From positions 1-38,413 of the forward strand of contig CAYQIM010000061.1 in assembly GCA_964417555.1 (NCBI GenBank): DNA of 38,413 nt, read 5' to 3'. The position numbers and the translations under genes are program-made. Under the pieces are notes generated by a model, which did not search any database, was not told where the DNA came from, and worked only from the letters and a program-made list of their open reading frames with translations. This DNA is from CAYQIM01 sp964417555. GTDB taxonomy: Bacteria > Pseudomonadota > Gammaproteobacteria > Diplorickettsiales > Diplorickettsiaceae. Positions 25,905 through 33,525 of the stretch are shown one piece after another; the first letter of the stretch is position 1, and each line of letters begins with the position of its first letter.

Positions 25905-27644
25905 TTAGTCTTTTACAACACGTTTCATTTCCATCAAACTGATTATTCCTTGCTTAAGTTTTTCTAGTGCCGATGCATAGAGGTTTTGCATCCCTATTTT
26001 TTTAGCATGTAACGCAATTTTTCTTGCATCATAACCCTTTAAAATTAAACTTTTTATATCGTCGGTAATAGATAACATTTCAAAAATACCGGTACGTCCG
26101 CGATAACCTTCAGTACACTCTCTACATCCTTGCGCTGAAAAAAAGGTTATCGATCGAATTTCTTGCTGATTTAATCCCAAATCTAATAATATCTTTTCTG
26201 GTAAGTTTTCCTTAATTTTACAGCGTGAACATAAGCGTCGCGCTAAACGTTGTGCAATAATTAAATTGACAGAAGAAGCGATATTATAGGATGGTATCCC
26301 CATATTAGCTAAACGAATCAAACTTTCGGTGGCGCTATTGGTATGTAAACTAGATAATACTAAATGTCCCGTTTGCGCGGCTTTAATTCCAATTTCAGCG
26401 GTTTCCTGATCTCGCATTTCGCCGACCATAATAACGTCAGGGTCTTGACGTAAAAAAGCACGTAAAACTGTGGCCAGAGTTAAACCTATTTTTGGATTAA
26501 TATTAACTTGATTAATGCCCGGCAATACGATTTCTACCGGATCTTCCACACTCGAAATATTGAGAAAAGAAGTATTTAAAAAATTTAAGGCGGTATATAA
26601 AGTAATGGTTTTTCCACTACCCGTAGGTCCCGTTACTAATATCATACCGTGCGGACAGCGTAGCGCTTCCAAAAAACAGCTTGTTTGCACTTTATTTGTA
26701 CCTAAATTATTAATTGCTAAAAATAAGTTATTTTTATCTAAAATTCTAATCACTAATTTTTCCCCATCAAGAATCGGGCACGTGTTAATTCTACAATCAA
26801 TGTTTCGATGGCTAGCATCCTTTATCTGAAAGCGTCCGTCTTGTGGAATACGGCGTTCAGCAATATCGAGCTGCGCCATAATTTTTAATCGTGTAATAAT
26901 ACGTTGTGTCAAATAAACGGGGAAAGTAACCGCTAAATATAATAATCCATCAATCCTAAATCGAATTTGTAACTGGTCTTGATAGGGTTCTACGTGTATA
27001 TCTGAAGCGCCACGCTCAATGGCCAACTGCAAAACTTTATGTACAGTCTGGATGATGGTGGTATCATTATCGGTATGTTCACCCTCTAAGCACGGAATAG
27101 TCGCGGGATTTAATTCATTGATATAAGAAAATTTTAAAACGTTTTGTTGTTTTTTTAGATCATCCACTACCTCGGATTTATCTTTTCCTTCTTGCGTAAA
27201 ACTTGATTTTAACGTTATTTTCCCAAGTAAGCGTTTTAATTTTTTTGGATCAACCAGAATCTTTTCAACCGCCAATTCAGTATGAAATCTCATATCATCG
27301 ATTGCTAACGGCTGAATAGGATCCTCCATCGCTAAACCTATTTTTTCTTTATCCTGCCATAGTGGTAGGATATGGTATTTTTGTAGCATTTTTTCTTCTA
27401 TTAAGTGGATAGGTAAACGCAATGGATCAACGGTATCCAGATCAACAAATGGCAAACACAATTCTTTTGCTAATAATTGTTGCAATAAACCGGAAGAATC
27501 GATAATTTCTGCTTTAATTAAGTAAGTAATAAATGAAATTTGCTGGTGTTCAGCTTCTGCCATCACCTTTGCAAACTTTTCTTTCGTTAACACACCCTCT
27601 GATACTAAACGTTTTATAAAGTCACTTGTTATTTGATTTTCCAT
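25905..27644 (-). CDS. pilB: Type IV pilus assembly ATPase PilB
   Basis: This 579-residue GspE-family hexameric ATPase powers pilus extension (or pseudopilus assembly). The N-terminal MshEN-like domain is followed by the ATPase core with Walker A GPTGSGKT (about residues 338-345), an Asp box, Walker B with DPDVIMVGEMRD and the His box LSSLHTN. A tetra-cysteine zinc site (CSRC about 472, CREC about 507) is intact. I start it at ATG 27644 (MENQITSDF); an in-frame GTG at 27686 adds 14 unconserved residues. First gene of pilB-pilC-pilD. With pilC broken, its function in pili is doubtful unless the frameshift is bypassed. Confidence 0.94.
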   Translation of the reverse strand: MENQITSDFIKRLVSEGVLTKEKFAKVMAEAEHQQISFITYLIKAEIIDSSGLLQQLLAKELCLPFVDLDTVDPLRLPIHLIEEKMLQKYHILPLWQDKEKIGLAMEDPIQPLAIDDMRFHTELAVEKILVDPKKLKRLLGKITLKSSFTQEGKDKSEVVDDLKKQQNVLKFSYINELNPATIPCLEGEHTDNDTTIIQTVHKVLQLAIERGASDIHVEPYQDQLQIRFRIDGLLYLAVTFPVYLTQRIITRLKIMAQLDIAERRIPQDGRFQIKDASHRNIDCRINTCPILDGEKLVIRILDKNNLFLAINNLGTNKVQTSCFLEALRCPHGMILVTGPTGSGKTITLYTALNFLNTSFLNISSVEDPVEIVLPGINQVNINPKIGLTLATVLRAFLRQDPDVIMVGEMRDQETAEIGIKAAQTGHLVLSSLHTNSATESLIRLANMGIPSYNIASSVNLIIAQRLARRLCSRCKIKENLPEKILLDLGLNQQEIRSITFFSAQGCRECTEGYRGRTGIFEMLSITDDIKSLILKGYDARKIALHAKKIGMQNLYASALEKLKQGIISLMEMKRVVKD

Positions 27645-27789
27645 TATTTTTAGATTCCATAAACTCACGCGAAAATTGTACGCCACCCCATCCCGGCCAA
27701 AGCTAGGGCTGCGCCAAAAGACAGGTTTTTACGTAAACCCCGATTCTATGGGGCGCTAATAAGTATAACCTAAATTTAATTTAAATGTG

Positions 27790-27819
27790 TTGACACATTA
27801 AATAAATCGCGTCTAAAAT
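27790..27819 (+). promoter_or_regulatory. Sigma-70-type promoter, probably for the downstream leader and PPTase gene
   Basis: TTGACA (27790-27795) matches the -35 consensus perfectly; TAAAAT (27814-27819) follows after an 18-bp spacer. Start of transcription would be near 27826, leaving a 230-nt leader before the ATG at 28057. Confidence 0.55.
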
Positions 27820-27847
27820 AGGAACTAAAGTGGAGACTTACTGAAAT

Positions 27848-27958
27848 ACCTTGCTGGATAGGACCTATTATTTTAATGATAGAATCAATACAAAAAATAA
27901 CTATCGAAAGGTCTAATACAAAGTACTTTAAAATGTATTCCTGTATAAACAGCAAGGT
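27848..27958 (+). other. Structured leader or palindromic element
   Basis: ACCTTGCTG (27848-27856) pairs perfectly with CAGCAAGGT (27950-27958), closing two inner stems: GACCT/AGGTC (27862-27866, 27909-27913) with GATAG/CTATC inside it (27878-27882, 27901-27905), and AATACA/TGTATT (27915-27920, 27934-27939). GCAAGG at 27952-27957 can instead pair with CCTTGC at 27972-27977, an alternative fold. It could be a regulatory RNA leader or a decayed member of the palindromic elements. Confidence 0.4.
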
Positions 27959-28056
27959 TTTTAAATCATAGCCTTGCCTCTAAGCATTGCTAGAGTAAAG
28001 AAATCACTGCGATAAGAATCATGTCAAATGCTGACAAATAAAAATAACTTAAGACT

Positions 28057-28932
28057 ATGATACCCCTTGAAAGTGGATCTATTCACGTTTTTCACACCTC
28101 GCTTGATATTCATAGCGGACATCATGCGCTTTTTCAAAGCTGGCTATCTGACGAAGAAAAAATACGTGCAGAAAAAATCAAGTTACCCTATCGACAACAT
28201 TTTATTCTCGCTCGAGGACTATTACGTCAGCTATTATCTATATACAGCAAACTACCACCTGAAAAAATTCAATTTTCTTATACTGAACAGGGTAAGCCTA
28301 TCTTCGCCAATTCTTTACCAAACAAATCCATAGAATTTAACTTATCCCATTCAAGAGAAAGAGTCGCTTTTGCTTTTACGCTAGATACACCCATCGGCAT
28401 TGATCTTGAATATAAAGTGCAAAGGAAACACATGGATAAAATTGCTTATCGGTTTTTTCCTGCTCACCAGTATGAACAACTAAGCCATTTAACGGGAGAA
28501 AAAAAACTCAACGCTTTCTTTAACGCATGGGTACACAATGAAGCCTCATTAAAGGCACTTGGATATCGCTTACAAACACATCCCTTTTCTAAATACAAAA
28601 CCACAAAATCATCAACTTTAATAGACTCACAGCAATTGGGTTTTCGGCAACACGCTACGAGGATGAGCAACCATAGTGTATGCAGAATACATGAAAATTG
28701 CGAACCGAGTGGCAACATCGCCGAAAACTTAAGTGCGAAGAGTAAAAAAGAAAAAAATCCATGTTCTCTCTCGGCCCTAACAATTCATCCTAACTTTGCT
28801 GCCGCTGTAGCAATCAAAGGCCATAGCAAGCCGATCATTGTTAAAGAGTGTAGTTACTTATTAAACTCCATCAACATAAACCGAACAACCCCACAAACCA
28901 CATCATCGGCTTGCATTTCTATCAAAGGATAA
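28057..28932 (+). CDS. 4'-phosphopantetheinyl transferase, Sfp/AcpT type
   Basis: This 291-residue enzyme family transfers 4'-phosphopantetheine from CoA to acyl or peptidyl carrier proteins. Magnesium-binding residues D116 and E118 occur in GIDLE; the second motif is WVHNEASLKALG (158-169), with catalytic E162 and K166 present but N161 where many members have lysine. NLSHS (95-99) contacts CoA. Residues 176-250 are an unusually polar stretch rich in S, T, N and K. The last 26 codons overlap the convergent CI-like gene by 79 bp; the fold probably ends near KPIIVKE, so the tail may be run-on sequence. Start ATG 28057, weak ribosome-binding site. With no holo-ACP synthase or polyketide genes here, its target is unknown. 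Confidence 0.82.
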   Translation: MIPLESGSIHVFHTSLDIHSGHHALFQSWLSDEEKIRAEKIKLPYRQHFILARGLLRQLLSIYSKLPPEKIQFSYTEQGKPIFANSLPNKSIEFNLSHSRERVAFAFTLDTPIGIDLEYKVQRKHMDKIAYRFFPAHQYEQLSHLTGEKKLNAFFNAWVHNEASLKALGYRLQTHPFSKYKTTKSSTLIDSQQLGFRQHATRMSNHSVCRIHENCEPSGNIAENLSAKSKKEKNPCSLSALTIHPNFAAAVAIKGHSKPIIVKECSYLLNSININRTTPQTTSSACISIKG

Positions 28933-29528
28933 TGAAGATTCAACGCTTTTAAATATCGTTGATTACCATCGATGACTAACTGTCTAAAAAGCAACGTAGC
29001 GCCTGTTCCTTGCTTTAAACGAGAAAGAATAAACGCACCACTATGAGGGACACAATTAGTATCCAACACAATAATGCAATTCTTAGGAAAACTGGGACCC
29101 TGGGCTGCCTCCATACAGTCATTTTCAACTCGAATAGCAAACGCATCCGAACTTAAAGGAATGCTGGTGCTGAGGTAATTAGAATAAACTTTAGGAGAGA
29201 TTATAGAAAACTGAATAAATCGATCTTTTGTCTCCTGCGTACTTAATAAAGGAACTTGATAGTAAGCCTGACTATTTTTAGTTAAATAATATAAGCCTTC
29301 TTCCTCCTCTATACCATGATGTTCATGGTCTAGCCAACCATGGGGCTTATTAAAAACCCCTTCAATATGATTAGCTAGCCTATCTCCAATATTTTTAATA
29401 GGGTTGTTGCCAATCAAATGACTTATTTGGCTTTGAGATCGATCTAAACGTTCTGATAAATACGTAATTCCCCCCACTAAATTGGCCAATTTCCTTAAAT
29501 TCTCACGTCTAATATCTTTTACGTTCAT
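28854..29528 (-). CDS. CI/LexA-like transcriptional regulator with degenerate S24 domain
   Basis: This 224-residue protein has an N-terminal helix-turn-helix (about residues 8-60, with LSERLDRSQSQISHLIG) and a C-terminal S24/LexA-like domain (about 90-224). Active S24 domains use a serine in a GDSM-like motif and a lysine further on; here the motif reads NDCME with C138 in place of serine, and the lysine position reads F181-R182. Self-cleavage as in an SOS-type repressor is therefore unlikely, though dimerisation may remain. Start ATG at 29528. Upstream is a 7-bp inverted repeat around a TTGACA box, a possible operator. No phage genes are nearby, so it looks like a domesticated regulator (inference). 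Confidence 0.82.
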   Translation of the reverse strand: MNVKDIRRENLRKLANLVGGITYLSERLDRSQSQISHLIGNNPIKNIGDRLANHIEGVFNKPHGWLDHEHHGIEEEEGLYYLTKNSQAYYQVPLLSTQETKDRFIQFSIISPKVYSNYLSTSIPLSSDAFAIRVENDCMEAAQGPSFPKNCIIVLDTNCVPHSGAFILSRLKQGTGATLLFRQLVIDGNQRYLKALNLHYPLIEMQADDVVCGVVRFMLMEFNK

Positions 29529-29590
29529 GCCATAGTTTTATTAGTTATTGTTATGACCCACTAAGTAAACTTATACCCAGTTTGAGCTCC

Positions 29591-29617
29591 TATAAATGTC
29601 AAAAAAAGTAATTTATA
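29591..29617 (-). promoter_or_regulatory. Possible operator of the CI-like regulator
   Basis: TATAAAT (29591-29597) and ATTTATA (29611-29617) form an inverted repeat with a 13-bp centre. On the minus strand the centre contains a perfect TTGACA (29597-29602 on +), about 70 bp upstream of the regulator start. No well-spaced -10 box is obvious, so the promoter assignment is tentative. Confidence 0.35.
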
Positions 29618-29662
29618 AGGTAATATATATTATCTCTTTAGAGAAGAAAGAAAAGCACTATT

Positions 29663-30925
29663 TTAATTTAAAAAGGATTTTTTAAGTTTTTTTGAAACCT
29701 TATGCTGTTTGAGATGAATATAATTTGGTAACCCTTTTTTATAAATAGGATAATGTTCGCCTTGTATTAATGGTAATAGATAATCTCTGCAAGGCGGCGT
29801 AATATGAAAACCATCTGCAGTAATAAAACGACGCGGCAGCTTTTTTTCTTGATTAGCCACCGCCGCTAACTCTGCTTCGCCAATAGTCCACCGATATTGC
29901 TTGCCAGGTTTTCTTACAATGATGGGCATCACTCCATTTTTACCCTTAAGAGCAAACTCAACGGCCGCTTTTCCTAAAGCATAGGCTTGCTCTATATCCA
30001 CTTTAGAGGCAATATGTCGGGCTGAACGTTGTAAATAATCCGGCAACGCCCAGTGATACTTAAATCCTAATTTCGACTTAATTAATTCTGCCAATAGGGG
30101 TGCCGCCCCGCCTAGCTGTTTATGCCCAAACGCATCAGCACTCTTTGAATCTACTAAAAATTCATTATTCGAATCGCGTACTCCCTCAGCCAGAATAATA
30201 ACGCAATAACCCTGCTTTTTAACAACTTTAGCAACGCGATCTAAAAGTTTAGCTTCATTTAAAGGTATTTCAGGAAATAAAATAATATGTGGAGGCTCTC
30301 CTTTTTTTTCAGCCGCTAAACCGCTGGCAGCCGCTATCCATCCCGCATGACGCCCCATGACTTCCATAATAAAAACCTTTGTTGAAGTAGCACACATCGA
30401 TGCCACATCTAATCCCGCTTCACGGGTAGAAACTGCAATATATTTCGCGACAGAGCCAAAACCAGGCGAATTATCTGTGAAGGGTAAATCATTATCGACC
30501 GTTTTAGGAATACCAATGCAAGTTAATGGATAAGCGACTTCCTTACTGAGCAAAGAAATCTTATGCGCCGTATCTTGCGAATCGCCGCCACCATTATAAA
30601 AAAAATAACCAATATCATGTGCTGCAAAAACCTCTAATAAACGCTCATATTCCGCACGATTCTCTTCTAAGCTTTTTAATTTATAGCGACAAGAACCAAA
30701 CGCTCCGCCTGGTGTATAACGTAAACCCGCAATCGCTTTTGCTGATTCTTTACTCGTATCAATTAAATCTTCCGTCAAAGCACCTAATATCCCATTACAA
30801 CCCGCATAGACTTTCCTTATTTTATTTTTATACTGTCTCGCTGTTTCAATAAGGCCGCATGCCGTTGCATTAATCACAGCAGTAACTCCACCTGATTGTG
30901 CATAAAAAGCATTTTTCTTTGACAT
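29663..30925 (-). CDS. pfp: 6-phosphofructokinase, pyrophosphate-dependent type
   Basis: This 420-residue cytosolic enzyme interconverts fructose-6-phosphate and fructose-1,6-bisphosphate. Two signatures point to pyrophosphate as phosphate donor: K141 in GIPKTVDND (ATP enzymes have PGTIDND) and D115 in NGGGDSQDT at the position where ATP enzymes have glycine. The substrate motif MGRHAGW (190-196) is intact. A PPi enzyme works reversibly, in glycolysis or gluconeogenesis, and saves ATP. A GGAGAGAG ribosome-binding site precedes ATG 30925. It diverges from mpl across 105 bp and follows a different transcript from the CI-like gene. The donor assignment comes from motifs only. Confidence 0.9.
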   Translation of the reverse strand: MSKKNAFYAQSGGVTAVINATACGLIETARQYKNKIRKVYAGCNGILGALTEDLIDTSKESAKAIAGLRYTPGGAFGSCRYKLKSLEENRAEYERLLEVFAAHDIGYFFYNGGGDSQDTAHKISLLSKEVAYPLTCIGIPKTVDNDLPFTDNSPGFGSVAKYIAVSTREAGLDVASMCATSTKVFIMEVMGRHAGWIAAASGLAAEKKGEPPHIILFPEIPLNEAKLLDRVAKVVKKQGYCVIILAEGVRDSNNEFLVDSKSADAFGHKQLGGAAPLLAELIKSKLGFKYHWALPDYLQRSARHIASKVDIEQAYALGKAAVEFALKGKNGVMPIIVRKPGKQYRWTIGEAELAAVANQEKKLPRRFITADGFHITPPCRDYLLPLIQGEHYPIYKKGLPNYIHLKQHKVSKKLKKSFLN

Positions 30926-31030
30926 CTTCTCTCTCTCCAGTTAACTTAAAGCTATTAAGGAACCTAACTATACCTGAAAGATGCGAACAGCATTTCAAGA
31001 CTCCTCTACTTTAATCTTTTCTAGACTAGC

Positions 31031-32380
31031 ATGCGACTTCATATTTTAGGCATCTGCGGTACGTTCATGGCAGGCATTGCCCTATTAGCTAAAGAAAAAG
31101 GATTTGAAGTGACGGGTTCTGATAGCAACGTCTACCCACCCATGAGCACACACTTGTTAGAACAAGGCATCTCTATTTTTGAAGGTTATGATGATTTAAG
31201 CCAATTTTCTCCTCCTCCTGATTTAACGGTGATGGGAAATACCATGAAGCGCGGCAATCCTTGTGTGGAATATGTTCTCAACCAAGGGATTCCGTATATT
31301 TCAGGACCACAGTGGTTAGCTGAAAACATTCTAAGTGGCCGTCATGTTTTAGCGGTAGCAGGTACACATGGTAAAACAACGGTAACAAGCTTGCTCAGTT
31401 GGATATTAGACTATGCCGGTTTAAATCCTGGATTTTTAATAGGCGGCATTGCAAAAAATTTTAAAACCTCAGCACGTTTAGGCAATAACTCTTTTTTCGT
31501 CATTGAAGCGGATGAGTATGACACCGCTTTTTTTGATAAGCGTTCTAAATTTATGCATTATCGCCCGCGCACGCTCATTTTAAATAATCTCGAGTTTGAT
31601 CATGCGGATATTTTTCCTGATTTAAATGCCATTAAATTACAATTTTCATATTTACTGCGCACTGTACCTAGCGAAGGATTAATTATTTGTCCCAAACAAG
31701 ATGAAAATTTACAAGCTGTCCTCTCACAAGCGTCTTGGACACCCATTGAATACACCGGTAAAAATTCCCATTGGCACGCAACACTTGTAAAACCCGATGC
31801 AAGCCAATTTACCGTGAACTTCAAAGATAGTATCGTAGGAGAAATTGAATGGGGACTATTAGGACAACACAACGTTGCCAATGCTCTTACTGCGATAGTC
31901 GCTGCCAATCACATTGGCATTAGTCCTAATGAAGCAATTACCGCATTAAATCAATTCCAAGGTATCAAACGTCGTTTAGAAATCTATAAGCAAATAAATG
32001 GTATAACCCTTTACGATGATTTTGCGCACCACCCTACCGCTATTGCATCCACGCTTGCTGGTTTACGTAAACGCGTCGGTAACAAACGAATTTTAGTCGT
32101 TTTAGAGTGTGGAACACACACCATGCGTTCAGGTGTACATGGTAAAGCGCTAGGCCCCTCATTAAAAGATGCCGACAAGGTATGGCTAGTTCGCCCCGAG
32201 CAAAATTGGAATATAGAACAATCTGCTAGAACCACTCCTATTCAAATTTGTCATTCAAACTCAACGTTGGTCGAAAATCTCGCACAAGAAGTGAAGTCTG
32301 GCGATCATATTGTTATCATGAGCAACCGCGGACTGGCCACACTTCAAAAAAAATTAGTCCACGCCTTATCAAACTTGTGA
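31031..32380 (+). CDS. mpl: UDP-N-acetylmuramate:L-alanyl-gamma-D-glutamyl-meso-diaminopimelate ligase
   Basis: This 449-residue Mur-ligase family enzyme joins recycled murein tripeptide to UDP-MurNAc in the cytosol. N-terminal block MRLHILGICGTFMAGIA is characteristic of Mpl. The ATP P-loop GTHGKTT is near residues 111-117, then EADEYDTAFFDKRSKF, LNNLEFDHADIF and the C-terminal DDFAHHPTAI. Full length. Start ATG at 31031. Its stop overlaps the ribD start by 3 nt (GTGA), linking murein recycling to the riboflavin genes in one transcript. It would use the tripeptide made by LdcA. Confidence 0.96.
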   Translation: MRLHILGICGTFMAGIALLAKEKGFEVTGSDSNVYPPMSTHLLEQGISIFEGYDDLSQFSPPPDLTVMGNTMKRGNPCVEYVLNQGIPYISGPQWLAENILSGRHVLAVAGTHGKTTVTSLLSWILDYAGLNPGFLIGGIAKNFKTSARLGNNSFFVIEADEYDTAFFDKRSKFMHYRPRTLILNNLEFDHADIFPDLNAIKLQFSYLLRTVPSEGLIICPKQDENLQAVLSQASWTPIEYTGKNSHWHATLVKPDASQFTVNFKDSIVGEIEWGLLGQHNVANALTAIVAANHIGISPNEAITALNQFQGIKRRLEIYKQINGITLYDDFAHHPTAIASTLAGLRKRVGNKRILVVLECGTHTMRSGVHGKALGPSLKDADKVWLVRPEQNWNIEQSARTTPIQICHSNSTLVENLAQEVKSGDHIVIMSNRGLATLQKKLVHALSNL

Positions 32381-33459
32381 ATAAGAAAACAACGAATTAT
32401 CTTAAACAAGCATTAGCACTTGCGGAATTACGCCGTGGTTTTTGCGCGCCTAATCCCTGTGTCGGTGCCATTCTAGTTAAAGATGAAAAGATTATAGCCA
32501 ACGGTTACCATTGGGCTAGCGGTTATGCTCACGCCGAATTAGACGCGTTAAAAAAAATTGACGCCCCCCTTGCAAAAGGCGCTACGCTGTATGTGACGCT
32601 ACAACCCTGCTGTCATACAGCAAAAAAAACACCTCCCTGTACTCAATTACTCATTGAAAAAGGTATTGCTAAAGTTATTTATGCTTTTCGAGATCCCAAT
32701 CCAGCGGTTGGTGATCAAAGTGATAGACAATTACAACAAGCCGGTATTATTTGTATCCAACAATCTTTACCTGAAATTGACCAGTTTTATGCAAGCTATA
32801 ATTTTTGGTGGCAACATAAAAGACCTTTTGTTACCGCAAAACTTGCCATCAGTTTAGATGGAAAAATTGCCGGCCCCCAAGGACAACGTATTCAATTAAC
32901 GGGAAAAACGGCACAACAATTTACACATCAACAGCGTCAGCGTACCGATGCCATTTTAACGACAGCAAAAACGATCCTCTGCGATAACCCCGCATTAAAT
33001 GTACGTCTAGACAATAGGATTGTTGCAAAATCTCTTTATATTCTAGATAGCCAATTAAATACCCCACTTTCTGCTACCGTTTTCAAAACCGCAAAAAACG
33101 TTACCCTTTTCTACCAAGCCGGTTTAGAGAGTAAAAAACAAAAAAAATATAGCAAAAATAATATATCTCTTGTTCCTATAAAAACAGACGCGCAAGGGCT
33201 TAATTTACTCGATATTCTTAAACAGATTGGACAAGCAGGCCATCATGACTTATGGGTAGAAGCCGGGGGTCAATGTTTTCAGTCTTTTGCAAAAAATCAC
33301 CTCTTACAACGGGCTTTTATCTATGTTGCCCCGCAATGGCTAGGACTCAATGCACAGACCGCATTTAACAATCCTAAGGTATTAACCACAGCTCAAACCA
33401 CCTCCCCCCACCTTTTAGACCCCGATGTCTGTTTTAAGTTCGATTGGCCAGAAAAATAA
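32377..33459 (+). CDS. ribD: Bifunctional diaminohydroxyphosphoribosylaminopyrimidine deaminase / reductase RibD
   Basis: This 360-residue enzyme performs the second and third steps of riboflavin synthesis. The deaminase zinc motif is H52-A-E54 with PCCH (77-80) and C88; it has one residue more than usual between the cysteines. The reductase half starts near residue 145 with AKLAISLDGKIA and includes a TDAILTTAKTILCDNPALNVR block. I start at GTG 32377 inside the mpl stop codon (GTGA), giving the family's usual length; the longer in-frame extension reads through mpl and is antifamilial. Translation is likely coupled to mpl. In many gammaproteobacteria ribE follows; here ribBA comes next. Confidence 0.93.
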   Translation: MNKKTTNYLKQALALAELRRGFCAPNPCVGAILVKDEKIIANGYHWASGYAHAELDALKKIDAPLAKGATLYVTLQPCCHTAKKTPPCTQLLIEKGIAKVIYAFRDPNPAVGDQSDRQLQQAGIICIQQSLPEIDQFYASYNFWWQHKRPFVTAKLAISLDGKIAGPQGQRIQLTGKTAQQFTHQQRQRTDAILTTAKTILCDNPALNVRLDNRIVAKSLYILDSQLNTPLSATVFKTAKNVTLFYQAGLESKKQKKYSKNNISLVPIKTDAQGLNLLDILKQIGQAGHHDLWVEAGGQCFQSFAKNHLLQRAFIYVAPQWLGLNAQTAFNNPKVLTTAQTTSPHLLDPDVCFKFDWPEK

Positions 33460-33462
33460 GCG

Positions 33463-33468
33463 TATAAT
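33463..33468 (+). promoter_or_regulatory. Candidate internal -10 box before ribBA
   Basis: A perfect TATAAT begins 4 nt after the ribD stop. The best -35 (TTCGAT at 33439-33444, 18-bp spacer) is weak. It could give ribBA-ribH extra transcription. No FMN riboswitch motifs are seen in this 66-bp gap. Confidence 0.35.
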
Positions 33469-33525
33469 AGGCTCAATAGGCCTCGGCTTAACCCTGCTGA
33501 TAACTAATAAAACAAGCTGTAATCT

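Larger units (their letters stand above)
27645..28056. other. 410-bp divergent region between pilB and the phosphopantetheinyl transferase gene
   Basis: Near pilB is a GC-richer patch (27709-27763) with GCGCC...GGCGC and CCCC/GGGG complementarities. Then come a sigma-70-like promoter (27790-27819) and a folded region (27848-27958). A 31-codon frame opens at ATG 27877 inside the folded region; it lacks a good ribosome-binding site and I do not call it a gene. Confidence 0.4.

Noticed and set aside
27877..27972. 31-codon frame in the PPTase leader
   Set aside because: It lacks a proper ribosome-binding site and recognisable features, and overlaps the predicted folded region.
28067..28333. 88-codon + frame inside the PPTase gene
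   Set aside because: It is in another frame of a gene with recognisable PPTase motifs.
32248..32376. N-terminal extension of ribD inside mpl
   Set aside because: The translation is the alternate frame of mpl; the RibD family begins at the GTG in the mpl stop codon.
33460..33525. FMN riboswitch before ribBA
   Set aside because: The gap is only 66 bp and lacks the conserved FMN-element motifs.
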